Assembly (NCBI GenBank): GCA_910585655.1
Contig: CAJUFW010000096.1
Location: forward strand, 1-12,615
Origin: an uncultured Lachnospiraceae bacterium
GTDB lineage: Bacteria > Bacillota_A > Clostridia > Lachnospirales > Lachnospiraceae
DNA length: 12,615 bases
Direction: 5' to 3'
A program made the translations under genes and the position numbers. Shown here piece by piece: positions 3,752-12,091 of this stretch. Below the pieces are notes generated by a model. That model did no database searches and was not told where the DNA came from. It saw only the letters and a program-made list of their open reading frames with translations. Every line of letters starts with the position of its first letter. Positions within the stretch are counted from its first letter, which is position 1.

Positions 3752-6552
3752 TGTCGAAAGTGATAGTAAAGGAATTGGCAAAGGAGATTGGAAAGAAAAG
3801 CAAGGAAATTGTCATGTATCTGCGGGAGCAGGGCTATGAAGTGACCAATCACCTGAGCGTTATCGAGGATGCCGAGATCAAGGCAGTCCGGGAAAAATTT
3901 GCAGAGCCCCCTAAGGCAAAGGAGACAAAAAACTCCTCTGTCAAAGGAAAGGCTTCGGGAGACGAAAAAGGAAAAAGCGGGAAACCGCCGGTAGAGAGCG
4001 GAAAGACGTCTGCAAAGGGTTCCGGCGGAGATCGGGTCAAAGAAGATCGTCCGAAAGAGGAACGTCCAAAAGAGGAAAAACGGACGGATCGACCACGGGA
4101 CAACCGCCCAAGAGACGGAAAGAAGCGCGACGATCATCCGCGTGGGGATCGTGTCCGCGAGGATCGCAGAAGAGACGATCGACCACAGGACGGCAGACAG
4201 GATCGGCAGCAAGGAGGAAATCGCGATCGCAACGATCGTTCTCAGGGCAGTGGAAACCGTCAAGACGGAAATCGTTCCCAGGGCGGAAGAAACCGTCAGG
4301 ATGGAAACCGCTTTGGTGCGGGACGTTCACAAGGAAATGATCGTTCCCAGGGCGGTGGAAATCGTCAGGACGGAAATCGTTCCCAAGGTGGAGATCGGCG
4401 TTCCCAGGGCGGTGGAGACCGCCGGAATGATCGTTCGTATGGCAATGATCGCTCCTATGGGAACGACCGCTCCTATGGCAGCGACCGCTCCTATGGGAGC
4501 GGGGGACGTGGCGGAGACCGTCGCGGAGGAGATTTGTCTATTCCGTCTGCACCAAAAGACGAACGGATTATGAAGACCTCTACTACAAGAGATCGGGATA
4601 AAGAGCGGGAAAAGGAACGGGGACGTAATGAACGCGACCGGAACGACCGGAGCCGCAACGATCGGAATAACAAGCGTTTTGATAAAAACAAAGGCGCTAT
4701 GGGAGAGGACGAATACAAGAAAAAGAAGAAGGATCCAAACCGGAAGGGCGCGTTTATCAAACCAGAACCAGTCATCAAGCCAGAAGAGCCAGAAGATGGG
4801 ATCAAAACCATTATTCTGCCGGATTCCATGACGTTAAAAGAGCTGGCTGACAAGATGAAGCAGGCGCCGGCGGCTGTCGTGAAAAAGCTCTTTTTGGCAG
4901 GAAAGATGTATTCGATCAATCAGGAAATTACGTTTGAAGAGGCAGAGGAAATCGCCCTGGAATATAATTGTATTGCAGAGCGGGAAGAAAAGGTAGATGT
5001 AATAGAAGAACTATTAAAAGAGGCAGAAGAGGATGAGAGCTTGATGGAGCCGCGTCCTCCGGTCGTCTGTGTTATGGGACACGTCGATCACGGAAAAACA
5101 TCGCTGCTGGATGCAATCCGCGAAACCAACGTTACCTCTAGGGAGGCAGGCGGTATTACTCAGCATATCGGCGCCTATGTGGTAGAAGCGGACGGACGGA
5201 AGATTACGTTCTTAGATACGCCTGGACATGAAGCGTTTACATCGATGCGGATGCGCGGCGCGCAGTCTACGGATATCGCTATCCTGGTAGTAGCGGCAGA
5301 CGACGGTGTAATGCCGCAGACCATTGAGGCGATCAACCATGCAAAGGCTGCCGGGATTGAGATCATTGTAGCAGTCAATAAGATCGATAAACCAAGCGCC
5401 AACATTGACCGTGTGAAACAGGAGTTAGTAGAGCATGAACTGATTGCAGAAGACTGGGGCGGAAGCACGATTTTTGTTCCGGTATCCGCACATACCAAGG
5501 AAGGTATCGACCAGTTACTGGAAATGATTCTGCTGACTGCCGACGTCTGTGAGTTTAAGGCAAACCCGAACCGGGAAGCAAGAGGCGTAGTTATTGAAAC
5601 ACAGCTTGATAAAGGTCGTGGACCAGTGGCAACCATCCTGGTACAAAAAGGTAAGCTGCATGTCGGAGAAGCGATTGCGATTGGCTCTGCTTACGGAAAA
5701 GTACGGGCGATGGTAGACGATAAAGGACGCCGTGTAAAGGAAGCAGGACCGTCTACTCCGGTAGAGGTATTAGGGTTAAATGACGTACCGGGCGCCGGAG
5801 ACATTATGATGGCGTTTCCAAATGAAAAGGAAGCGCGTTCGGTTGCCGAGACCTTTATTTCTCAGGGCAGGGTAAAGCTGTTGGAGGATACCAAGGCAAG
5901 ACTTTCCTTAGACAGTATTTTCACACAGATTCAGGCAGGCAACATCAAAGAACTGAATTTGATCATCAAAGCAGATGTTCAGGGTTCCGTAGAGGCAGTA
6001 AAGCAAAGCCTGTTAAAGCTTTCCAACGAGGAAGTTGCCATTCGGGTTCTTCATGGAGCAGTCGGTGCGATCAACGAATCGGATGTATCTTTGGCAAGCG
6101 CGTCTAACGCGATTATCATTGGTTTTAACGTTCGCCCGGACTCTGCAGCAAAGGATACGGCTGAGCGGGAAAAGGTAGATATCCGTCTGTACCGTGTTAT
6201 TTACAATGCGATTGAAGATATCGAAGCAGCGATGAAGGGAATGTTGGATCCGGTCTTTGAAGAAAAGGTAATCGGTCATGCCGAAATCCGCCAGATCTTT
6301 AAAGCGTCCGGTGTCGGCAACATTGCGGGCTCTTATGTCCTGGATGGTAAGATTGTTCGTGGCTGTCTGGTACGTATCACCAGAGAAGGCGAACAGATTT
6401 ATGAAGGAAGCCTGGCTTCTTTAAAGCGTTTTAAAGATGATGTGAAGGAAGTGGCTGCCGGTTATGAATGTGGCTTGGTATTTGAAAAATTCAACGATGT
6501 GCAGGAGCTTGATATTGCGGAACTTTATGTGATGGAGGAAGTTCCTAGATAA
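3751..6552 (+). CDS. infB: Translation initiation factor IF2, 933 aa
   Basis: IF2 is the GTPase that brings initiator fMet-tRNA to the 30S subunit and drives 50S joining. An IF2-N domain is at 1-50. A long charged low-complexity linker spans about 51-345, and a second IF2-N domain covers about 353-410. The G domain carries G1 GHVDHGKT (443-450), GGITQHIGAY (467-476, G2), DTPGH (489-493, G3), NKID (543-546, G4) and SAH (579-581, G5), all intact. Beta-barrel and tRNA-binding C domains follow to residue 933. The linker is unusually rich in Arg, Asp, Asn, Gly, Gln and Ser and includes tandem repeats. GGAGG lies inside the end of ylxQ, 4 bases before the ATG, and the overlap TAATG implies coupling. 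No ylxP gene follows, unlike in Bacillus. Confidence 0.98.
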   Translation: MSKVIVKELAKEIGKKSKEIVMYLREQGYEVTNHLSVIEDAEIKAVREKFAEPPKAKETKNSSVKGKASGDEKGKSGKPPVESGKTSAKGSGGDRVKEDRPKEERPKEEKRTDRPRDNRPRDGKKRDDHPRGDRVREDRRRDDRPQDGRQDRQQGGNRDRNDRSQGSGNRQDGNRSQGGRNRQDGNRFGAGRSQGNDRSQGGGNRQDGNRSQGGDRRSQGGGDRRNDRSYGNDRSYGNDRSYGSDRSYGSGGRGGDRRGGDLSIPSAPKDERIMKTSTTRDRDKEREKERGRNERDRNDRSRNDRNNKRFDKNKGAMGEDEYKKKKKDPNRKGAFIKPEPVIKPEEPEDGIKTIILPDSMTLKELADKMKQAPAAVVKKLFLAGKMYSINQEITFEEAEEIALEYNCIAEREEKVDVIEELLKEAEEDESLMEPRPPVVCVMGHVDHGKTSLLDAIRETNVTSREAGGITQHIGAYVVEADGRKITFLDTPGHEAFTSMRMRGAQSTDIAILVVAADDGVMPQTIEAINHAKAAGIEIIVAVNKIDKPSANIDRVKQELVEHELIAEDWGGSTIFVPVSAHTKEGIDQLLEMILLTADVCEFKANPNREARGVVIETQLDKGRGPVATILVQKGKLHVGEAIAIGSAYGKVRAMVDDKGRRVKEAGPSTPVEVLGLNDVPGAGDIMMAFPNEKEARSVAETFISQGRVKLLEDTKARLSLDSIFTQIQAGNIKELNLIIKADVQGSVEAVKQSLLKLSNEEVAIRVLHGAVGAINESDVSLASASNAIIIGFNVRPDSAAKDTAEREKVDIRLYRVIYNAIEDIEAAMKGMLDPVFEEKVIGHAEIRQIFKASGVGNIAGSYVLDGKIVRGCLVRITREGEQIYEGSLASLKRFKDDVKEVAAGYECGLVFEKFNDVQELDIAELYVMEEVPR
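4237..4425 (+). repeat. Imperfect coding repeats in the IF2 linker
   Basis: Residues 163-225 of IF2 are built from recurring units of the form RSQGG and GNRQDGN, with four or more copies each and small changes. The DNA copies differ mostly at third codon positions, which suggests the protein composition is being kept while the repeat DNA drifts. The coding frame is unbroken. Confidence 0.7.
4429..4500 (+). repeat. Four tandem 18-base units in infB
   Basis: Four head-to-tail 18-base units encode DRSYG followed by Asn, Asn, Ser and Ser (IF2 residues 227-250). The copies differ at a few bases. In-frame tandem units of this kind change number easily by slippage, so copy number may vary between strains. 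Confidence 0.85.
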
Positions 6553-6587
6553 GAGCTTTCGCCTGGTAAAGAAATGGGGTTTGACAC

Positions 6588-6962
6588 ATGAGAAAGAACA
6601 GTATTAAAAATACCCGGATTAACGGAGAAGTTCAAAAAGAATTAAGCGAACTGATTCACCAGGAACTCAAAGATCCGCGGGTAAATCCGCTGACCTCTAT
6701 CACACGGGTGGAGGTGGCGCCTGACTTAAAGAATGCCAAGGTATACGTCAGCGTATTAGGAGATGAAGACAGTCAGAAAGATACGCTGGCAGGTCTAAAA
6801 AGTGCAGCTCCTTTTATGCGCAGCCAGTTGGCAAAAAATATGAATTTAAGAAATACGCCGGAGCTTCATTTTGTGGTAGATCAGTCCATTGAATATGGAG
6901 TGCATTTATCCCGGTTGATCGATGAGGTAAACCATACAGCAGGAGAAAAAGAAAAGGACTAA
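6588..6962 (+). CDS. rbfA: Ribosome-binding factor RbfA, 124 aa
   Basis: RbfA is a KH-type protein that binds the 30S subunit near the 5' end of 16S rRNA and acts late in 30S maturation and in cold adaptation. The N-terminal NTRINGEVQKELSELI (8-23) and LKDPRVNPLTSITRVEV are typical of the family. So are the VYVSVLGDE strand and the final LHFVVDQSIEYGVHLSRLI segment. The length is usual for Firmicutes. It lies 35 bases after infB, with a weak ribosome site (GGGG at 6576-6579, 8 bases before ATG), so it may rely partly on ribosomes arriving from infB. Confidence 0.95.
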   Translation: MRKNSIKNTRINGEVQKELSELIHQELKDPRVNPLTSITRVEVAPDLKNAKVYVSVLGDEDSQKDTLAGLKSAAPFMRSQLAKNMNLRNTPELHFVVDQSIEYGVHLSRLIDEVNHTAGEKEKD

Positions 6963-7013
6963 CTTACGTACCGCCGAAATGGAAATCAAAACAGGAGGAG
7001 GACGAAAATCAGA

Positions 7014-7997
7014 ATGGAAGAGAACAGGACAGGAATTTTAACGTATGTGCAGGACGCCGCTACCGTAGCGATAGCGGGTCATGTCAGACCAGACGGGGAC
7101 TGTGTAGGTTCCTGTCTGGCACTGTACCACTATTTAAAGCAGCATACAGACGCAGAGGTCGCCGTTTATTTGGAGCAGCCGGGAAGAAAGCTTTCCCAGT
7201 TGCCTGGAGCAGAGGCTATCTGTGTGGCGCTGCCGGAAGAAATCCCTGCCGTCGATGTCTTTTTTGTATTGGACTGCGGGGATGTAGAACGGCTTGGCTT
7301 TGCACAGGAGCTTTATCAAAAGGCGGCTAAAACGGTGTGTATCGATCATCATGTGACAAACACGGCTTTTGCAGAGGAAATGATTCTTGTGCAAAGCGCC
7401 AGCTCGACCTGTGAGCTGTTATATGAGCAGATGGAAGAAGAACGGATAAGCCAGGAGACGGCGGAGTGTCTTTATACCGGAATCCTGCATGATACCGGCG
7501 TATTTCATCATAGCTGTACCAGCCCACGGACAATGGAAATTGCAGGCAGGCTTATGGCAAAAGGAATCGATTTTCCACGAATGATTGACGAAGGCTTTTA
7601 TCAGCGGACCTACATACAAAATCAGATTTTAGGACGCTGCCTGATGGAAAGCATGCTGCTGTGGGGCGGACTTGGGATTGTTTCTTATTTGACGCGGGAT
7701 GTGATGGAGTTTTACGGTGTTACGCCATACGACCTAGACGGTGTAATCGATCAGCTTCGTCTGACCGCGGGCGTAGAAGTTGCAATCTTTTTATATGAAA
7801 CAGAGGAAGGGCAAAGCTACAAGGTTAGTATGCGTTCTAACGGTGATGTAGATGTCAGTAAGGTTGCTTTGTATTTCGGCGGCGGCGGGCATGTGAAAGC
7901 AGCGGGATGTACGATGAAGGGAAGCGTCTACGACGTTATCAACAACCTGACGGAGCAGCTCGATCATCAGCTTGTCACCTTAGGAAAGCTATCATAA
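7014..7997 (+). CDS. nrnA: DHH/DHHA1 phosphoesterase, NrnA-like, 327 aa
   Basis: Enzymes of this family degrade 2 to 5 base nanoRNAs and remove the 3' phosphate from pAp, and some cleave pApA or c-di-AMP. All the metal-binding motifs are visible: GHVRPDGD (22-29), DCGD (87-90), the name-giving DHH (111-113), and D160 in the LHDTGVF segment. The C-terminal DHHA1 domain has its substrate-binding GGGGHVKAAG at 289-298. Length and motif spacing match NrnA. I cannot tell NrnA from a c-di-AMP-preferring relative by sequence alone, but the short form without membrane or PAS/GGDEF parts argues against GdpP. An AGGAGGAGG lies 12 bases before the ATG, a longer spacing than usual. The gene is placed between rbfA and truB, a common arrangement in Clostridia. 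Confidence 0.9.
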   Translation: MEENRTGILTYVQDAATVAIAGHVRPDGDCVGSCLALYHYLKQHTDAEVAVYLEQPGRKLSQLPGAEAICVALPEEIPAVDVFFVLDCGDVERLGFAQELYQKAAKTVCIDHHVTNTAFAEEMILVQSASSTCELLYEQMEEERISQETAECLYTGILHDTGVFHHSCTSPRTMEIAGRLMAKGIDFPRMIDEGFYQRTYIQNQILGRCLMESMLLWGGLGIVSYLTRDVMEFYGVTPYDLDGVIDQLRLTAGVEVAIFLYETEEGQSYKVSMRSNGDVDVSKVALYFGGGGHVKAAGCTMKGSVYDVINNLTEQLDHQLVTLGKLS

Positions 7998-8024
7998 AGC
8001 AAGAAAGAGACGGGAGAGAACAGC

Positions 8025-8978
8025 ATGCTTCACGGAATCATCAATGTATATAAGGAGGCGGGTTTTACCTCCCATGATGTTGTGGCAAAGCTGCGCGGCA
8101 TTGCCGGGCAGAAAAAAATCGGGCATACCGGAACCCTTGATCCGCAGGCGGTCGGGGTACTTCCGGTATGCCTGGGCGCGGCAACCAAGCTCTGCGAGCT
8201 GCTTACTGAAAAGAAAAAATCCTATCGGGCTGTGATGCTCTTAGGACGTACTACCGATACCCAGGATACTTCCGGACGAACCATAGAGGAACAGGAAGTA
8301 TCCTGTACCAATGAGGAAATCCAGTTTGTCTTAAAAAGCTTTTTAGGGGAGCAGCTTCAAGTACCGCCGATGTATTCGGCTCTAAAAATAGAAGGAAAGC
8401 GTCTCTACGAGCTGGCGCGAGAAGGAAAAGAAGTCAAACGGGAGCCAAGATCTGTCTGTTTTTATGAACTTCGCTTTTTACAAAGACAGGGAAACGAGGT
8501 AGGATTAGAGGTCACTTGCTCCAAAGGGACTTATATCCGAACGCTCTGTGCGGATATCGGGGAAGCGTTAGGGTGCGGAGCCTGTATGAAGGAACTGACC
8601 CGTTACCGGGTGGATCGTTTCTGTTTAGAGGAAGCCAAAACACTGGCAGAGTTAGAGCAGATGAAAAAAGAAGGGCGCTTATCCGAAGCGCTCCTTCCGA
8701 TTGACGCTCTATTTTCCTTCTGCCCGGCGGCAAAAGTAACCCCAAAAGGGGAAAGCTATTTAAAAAATGGCAATCCGCTTGGAGAGGATTTGTTAGAAGA
8801 AGTAAAAGAGTCTGTTGAGGATTCCACGGTGTTAGAAGGTGTTTTTTCCAAGCAGCAGCTTCCGGAGGATTTGATCCGGATATACGATAGGGCAGGCTGC
8901 TTTCAGGCGATTTATCAAAAAGAAAAAAAGCAAGAACAGACGTTTTATCGTCCGTGGAAAACATTTTTTCAAACATAG
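8025..8978 (+). CDS. truB: tRNA pseudouridine(55) synthase TruB, 317 aa
   Basis: TruB converts U55 in the T loop of tRNAs to pseudouridine, acting also as a tRNA folding chaperone. The catalytic motif GHTGTLDP (33-40) contains the nucleophile D39, and the conserved Tyr lies in KKSYRA (Y67). The segment SKGTYIRTLCADIGEALG (166-183) is the usual third motif. The C-terminal part after about 230 matches the small PUA-like domain, ending in a basic and aromatic tail. The length is normal to slightly long. The gene lies 27 bases after nrnA, with GGGAGAG about 6 bases before the ATG. Confidence 0.96.
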   Translation: MLHGIINVYKEAGFTSHDVVAKLRGIAGQKKIGHTGTLDPQAVGVLPVCLGAATKLCELLTEKKKSYRAVMLLGRTTDTQDTSGRTIEEQEVSCTNEEIQFVLKSFLGEQLQVPPMYSALKIEGKRLYELAREGKEVKREPRSVCFYELRFLQRQGNEVGLEVTCSKGTYIRTLCADIGEALGCGACMKELTRYRVDRFCLEEAKTLAELEQMKKEGRLSEALLPIDALFSFCPAAKVTPKGESYLKNGNPLGEDLLEEVKESVEDSTVLEGVFSKQQLPEDLIRIYDRAGCFQAIYQKEKKQEQTFYRPWKTFFQT

Positions 8979-9016
8979 GAAGAGAATCCGTAAGGATAGA
9001 ATGAGGTCAGGAAACG

Positions 9017-9940
9017 ATGGAATATCTTGCAGGAACAGCATGCAAAACCGAGTTATGTAGAACGAACACGGCAGTGACGCTTGGAAAATTTGACGGAATC
9101 CATTTGGGGCATCAGCGTTTGTTGGCGCATATTTTAGGGCAGTCAGGACTGACTTCCGTGATGTTTACCTTTGACTTACATCCGGGAAATTTGTTTTCCG
9201 ATCAAGAAATCAAATTGATCGAAACACAGCAGGAAAGAATTCATTATTTAGAGCAAACCGGACTGGACGTGCTGATCGCCTATCCGTTTACAAAGGAAAC
9301 GGCTTCGATGGAGGCGCGTCAGTTTGTCCGTCAGATTTTATCCGGACAGCTAGGGGCAAGGAGGATTGTAGTCGGAGAAGATTTTTGCTTTGGACGCCAC
9401 CGACTGGGAACTGTAGCTCTTTTACAGGAAATGGCAGAGGAATGTGGCTACGAGCTGATTGTCTGCCCTAAAGTAATCCGGGCAGGCAAGGCTGTGAGCA
9501 GCACGCGGATTCGCAGCCTGATCGAAGAGGGAAGGATGGAAGAGGTTTCCGAGCTGTTAGGTCGTCCGTTTTCCGTAGAAGGAACGGTTATAAACGGAAA
9601 CCGTTTAGGGCATACCGTAGGGATGCCGACCGCAAACCTTCGTCCGGAGGAAACTAAGCTGCTGCCGCCAAACGGTGTTTATGTGGCGGATTTTACCGTA
9701 AAGAAAAAAACATATCGCGGAATTACCAACATCGGCTATAAACCGACTATCGGCGGAGAAACGGCGCCAGGAGTAGAAACCTGGATTTTTGATTTTGACG
9801 AAGATATTTACGGACAGGAAGTCAAGGTAGAGCTGCTACAGTTTGTCCGTCCGGAGCGAAAATTTGCTTCTTTAGAAGCGGTTAAAGCACAGGTAGAACA
9901 AGATGCCGGCTATGCCAGGGCATGGAAGGCTTCAACCTAA
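9017..9940 (+). CDS. ribF: Bifunctional riboflavin kinase/FAD synthetase RibF, 307 aa
   Basis: RibF phosphorylates riboflavin to FMN and then adenylates it to FAD. The N-terminal nucleotidyltransferase has GKFDGIHLGH (23-32) for ATP binding, VVGEDFCFG (118-126), and SSTRIR (161-166). The C-terminal kinase domain begins near 182 with GRPFSVEGTVINGNRLG and the flavin/ATP motif PTAN (204-207). The NGVYVADF strand follows, then E254 in VETWIFDF at the expected catalytic position. Both domains look complete, so both activities are expected. It lies 38 bases after truB, its usual neighbour, and has only a modest ribosome site (AGGTCAGGA). The rpsO gene that follows ribF in Bacillus is not here; recG follows instead. 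Confidence 0.96.
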   Translation: MEYLAGTACKTELCRTNTAVTLGKFDGIHLGHQRLLAHILGQSGLTSVMFTFDLHPGNLFSDQEIKLIETQQERIHYLEQTGLDVLIAYPFTKETASMEARQFVRQILSGQLGARRIVVGEDFCFGRHRLGTVALLQEMAEECGYELIVCPKVIRAGKAVSSTRIRSLIEEGRMEEVSELLGRPFSVEGTVINGNRLGHTVGMPTANLRPEETKLLPPNGVYVADFTVKKKTYRGITNIGYKPTIGGETAPGVETWIFDFDEDIYGQEVKVELLQFVRPERKFASLEAVKAQVEQDAGYARAWKAST

Positions 9941-9946
9941 TACAAA

Positions 9947-9953
9947 GAGGAGG
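9947..9953 (+). promoter_or_regulatory. Ribosome binding site fixing the recG start
   Basis: GAGGAGG ends 7 bases before the ATG at 9961. An alternative in-frame ATG at 9922 lies inside ribF and has no such site. Confidence 0.8.
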
Positions 9954-9960
9954 CGGCAGG

Positions 9961-12003
9961 ATGGCGTTAGAGGATTCGGTTTCTATGATAAAAGGCGTAG
10001 GCGCGAAAACAGAACAGCTTTTTGCGAAAATGGATATTTATACAAAACAGGATTTGCTGCTGCATTATCCCAGAAGCTACGATCAGTTCGGCAAAATCCA
10101 GCCGATTTCTGCGCTAAAAGAAGGAGAGATTGCTGCCGTGGAGGCTTCTGTTTCCGGCGGGGTAGCCGTGCGGGAAGGAATTTACCGAAGGATTACCGCA
10201 TGCGAGGTATCCGATGGAACAGGCATAATGAACGTAACATGGTTCAATATGCCTTTTTTGCGATCTTACTTAAAAAACGGAAAGCATTATATTTTTCGGG
10301 GAAAGGTATCCAAAAAATCCGGCAGCCTGAGAATGGAGCAGCCAAAGCTTTATACAAGGGAAGAATACGCTAAGAAAAGCCGGATCTTACAGCCGGTTTA
10401 TCCCCTGACAGCCGGGATTACCAGTCTGACTCTTTCCAAAGCGATTCGTCAGGTGCTGCCGGAGCTGTCCGTCTCTATGGATTACCTTCCGGCGGCATTT
10501 CGCAGAGAACATCAGCTTGTCAATCTTCCGTCTGCCATAGAGGAAATCCATTTTCCTAAAAACTATGATACGATGTTAGAAGCCAGGAGACGTCTGGTGT
10601 TCGATGAGTTTTTTTTATTTTTATTATCCGTCCGCCGTCTGCGGGAGGAGCATCAGGAGGAGCCGTCTTCGTTTTCCTTTGCCAGCTTTACGCTGTGCGA
10701 ACAGTTTTTGCGCTCGCTTCCTTACCAGCTGACGGGGGCGCAGAAGCGTACCTGGCAGGAAATCAAACGGGATTTATCAAAAGGAATCCGGATGAACCGT
10801 TTGATTCAGGGAGACGTCGGATCCGGAAAGACTGTTTTAGCGGCTTTAGCCTTATGTGCAGCCGCAGAAAACGGCTATCAAGGCTGTCTGATGGCGCCGA
10901 CCGAGGTTCTGGCACACCAGCACCAGGAGGAATTTTCCAAATGGTTTACACCGCTTGGGCTTAAAACAGAATTATTAACCGGATCGATGACGGCAAAGGA
11001 AAAACGGCTGGCATACGAACGAATAGAAGCCCATGAGGTAGATATTATCATCGGTACGCATGCTTTGATTCAGGATAAAGTCCATTATAACAAGCTGGCT
11101 TTGGTGATTACCGACGAACAGCATCGTTTCGGCGTCAAACAGCGAGAAAAACTTGGCAGCAAAGGGGAGGCGCCGCATATTTGCGTGATGAGCGCCACTC
11201 CGATTCCGCGGACTCTGGCGATTATCCTGTATGGAGACTTGGAGCTTTCGCTCGTGGATGAGCTTCCGGCAAACCGACTGCCGATAAAAAACTGTGTGGT
11301 AGGAACCGATTACCGTAGCAATGCTTACCGCTTTATCGAAAAGCAGATAAAGATGGGACATCAGGCATATATCATCTGTCCGATGGTGGAGGAAAGCGAA
11401 GCGTTAGAGGCAGAAAACGTGACAGACTATAGTAGTAGAATAAAAGAAGCCTTACCGGATTCGATTTGTGTAGAAATGTTGCATGGAAAAATGAAAAACG
11501 AAGAGAAAAATCGGATTATGGAGGACTTTTTGTCAGGAAATATCGATGTTTTGGTTTCTACAACCGTAGTGGAAGTAGGAGTGAATGTACCGAATGCCAC
11601 GGTGATGATGATTGAAAACGCCGAACGGTTTGGGCTGGCGCAGCTTCATCAGCTTCGTGGACGGGTAGGACGAGGCGACGCCCAATCCTATTGTATTTTT
11701 ATGGCAGGGAATACCAGACCAGAAACGATGGAACGGTTGGAAATTTTAAATCATTCCAACGACGGGTTTCATATTGCAGAGGAGGATTTACGGCTGCGCG
11801 GTCCGGGGGACTTGTTTGGTATCCGGCAAAGCGGGGAAATGAGTTTTTCTCTGGCGGATATTTACCAGGACGCCGCTATTTTAAAAGAAGCTTCGGAGGC
11901 GCTTACAATGCTTTCTTTTAAGGAGCAGGAAGCTTTTTATGAACATGGGAGGCGCTATTACGATCGCGTGTTTTCCTATGGGGAAGCAGGAAATATCATT
12001 TGA
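9961..12003 (+). CDS. recG: ATP-dependent DNA helicase RecG, 680 aa
   Basis: RecG is a double-strand DNA translocase that remodels stalled forks, R loops and Holliday junctions. The N-terminal wedge domain (about 60-150) has an OB fold seen in GEIAAVEASVSG and CEVSDGTGIMNVTWFN. The helicase core has Walker A GDVGSGKT (284-291), the DEQH box in DEQHRFGV (385-392), SATP (411-414), and TTVVEVGVNVPNA. The last motif, QLRGRVGRG (564-572), is the RecG signature. The C-terminal LRGPGDLFGIRQSG belongs to the TRG region that couples ATP use to movement. I chose ATG 9961 because GAGGAGG sits 7 bases before it and the product begins at the family's usual position. The gene is 20 bases after ribF and probably in the same transcript. 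No terminator is evident after it. Confidence 0.96.
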   Translation: MALEDSVSMIKGVGAKTEQLFAKMDIYTKQDLLLHYPRSYDQFGKIQPISALKEGEIAAVEASVSGGVAVREGIYRRITACEVSDGTGIMNVTWFNMPFLRSYLKNGKHYIFRGKVSKKSGSLRMEQPKLYTREEYAKKSRILQPVYPLTAGITSLTLSKAIRQVLPELSVSMDYLPAAFRREHQLVNLPSAIEEIHFPKNYDTMLEARRRLVFDEFFLFLLSVRRLREEHQEEPSSFSFASFTLCEQFLRSLPYQLTGAQKRTWQEIKRDLSKGIRMNRLIQGDVGSGKTVLAALALCAAAENGYQGCLMAPTEVLAHQHQEEFSKWFTPLGLKTELLTGSMTAKEKRLAYERIEAHEVDIIIGTHALIQDKVHYNKLALVITDEQHRFGVKQREKLGSKGEAPHICVMSATPIPRTLAIILYGDLELSLVDELPANRLPIKNCVVGTDYRSNAYRFIEKQIKMGHQAYIICPMVEESEALEAENVTDYSSRIKEALPDSICVEMLHGKMKNEEKNRIMEDFLSGNIDVLVSTTVVEVGVNVPNATVMMIENAERFGLAQLHQLRGRVGRGDAQSYCIFMAGNTRPETMERLEILNHSNDGFHIAEEDLRLRGPGDLFGIRQSGEMSFSLADIYQDAAILKEASEALTMLSFKEQEAFYEHGRRYYDRVFSYGEAGNII

Positions 12004-12035
12004 AATTTATTCATGAAAAATTAAAATATCTGATA

Positions 12036-12064
12036 TTGCGTCCCTGTGTAAAAAATGGTATGAT
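12036..12064 (+). promoter_or_regulatory. Promoter of the MutS-like gene
   Basis: TTGCGT (12036-12041) and TATGAT (12059-12064) are 17 bases apart, and TGG just before the -10 makes it an extended -10. Transcription would begin near 12071, about 20 bases before the ATG. No terminator separates it from recG, so read-through is also possible. Confidence 0.65.
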
Positions 12065-12091
12065 AGGTAGTGTTTTCATAGGAGAAATCAA

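Noticed and set aside
4142..4573. Open frame of 143 codons overlapping infB on the + strand.
   Set aside because: It is an out-of-frame reading of the repetitive IF2 linker; the repeats keep several frames open.
3901..4700. CRISPR-like array suggested by the repeated bases in infB.
   Set aside because: Repeats are in frame, imperfect and code for a charged linker; there are no spacers of constant length and no cas genes.
3697..4919. Long reverse-strand open frames opposite infB.
   Set aside because: They are antisense reflections of the low-complexity linker, rich in Ser, Arg and Phe, with no recognisable domain or ribosome site.
9922..9960. Earlier recG start within ribF.
   Set aside because: No ribosome site; the ATG at 9961 has GAGGAGG at the right distance.
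9903..10373. Open frame of 156 codons across the ribF/recG junction.
   Set aside because: It is out of frame with two well-identified genes and is Arg-rich, as expected for a shadow frame.
12059..12067. TATGATAGG shared with the hairpin at 1070-1105.
   Set aside because: A nine-base match without the rest of the inverted repeat is likely chance, and here it forms the -10 box.
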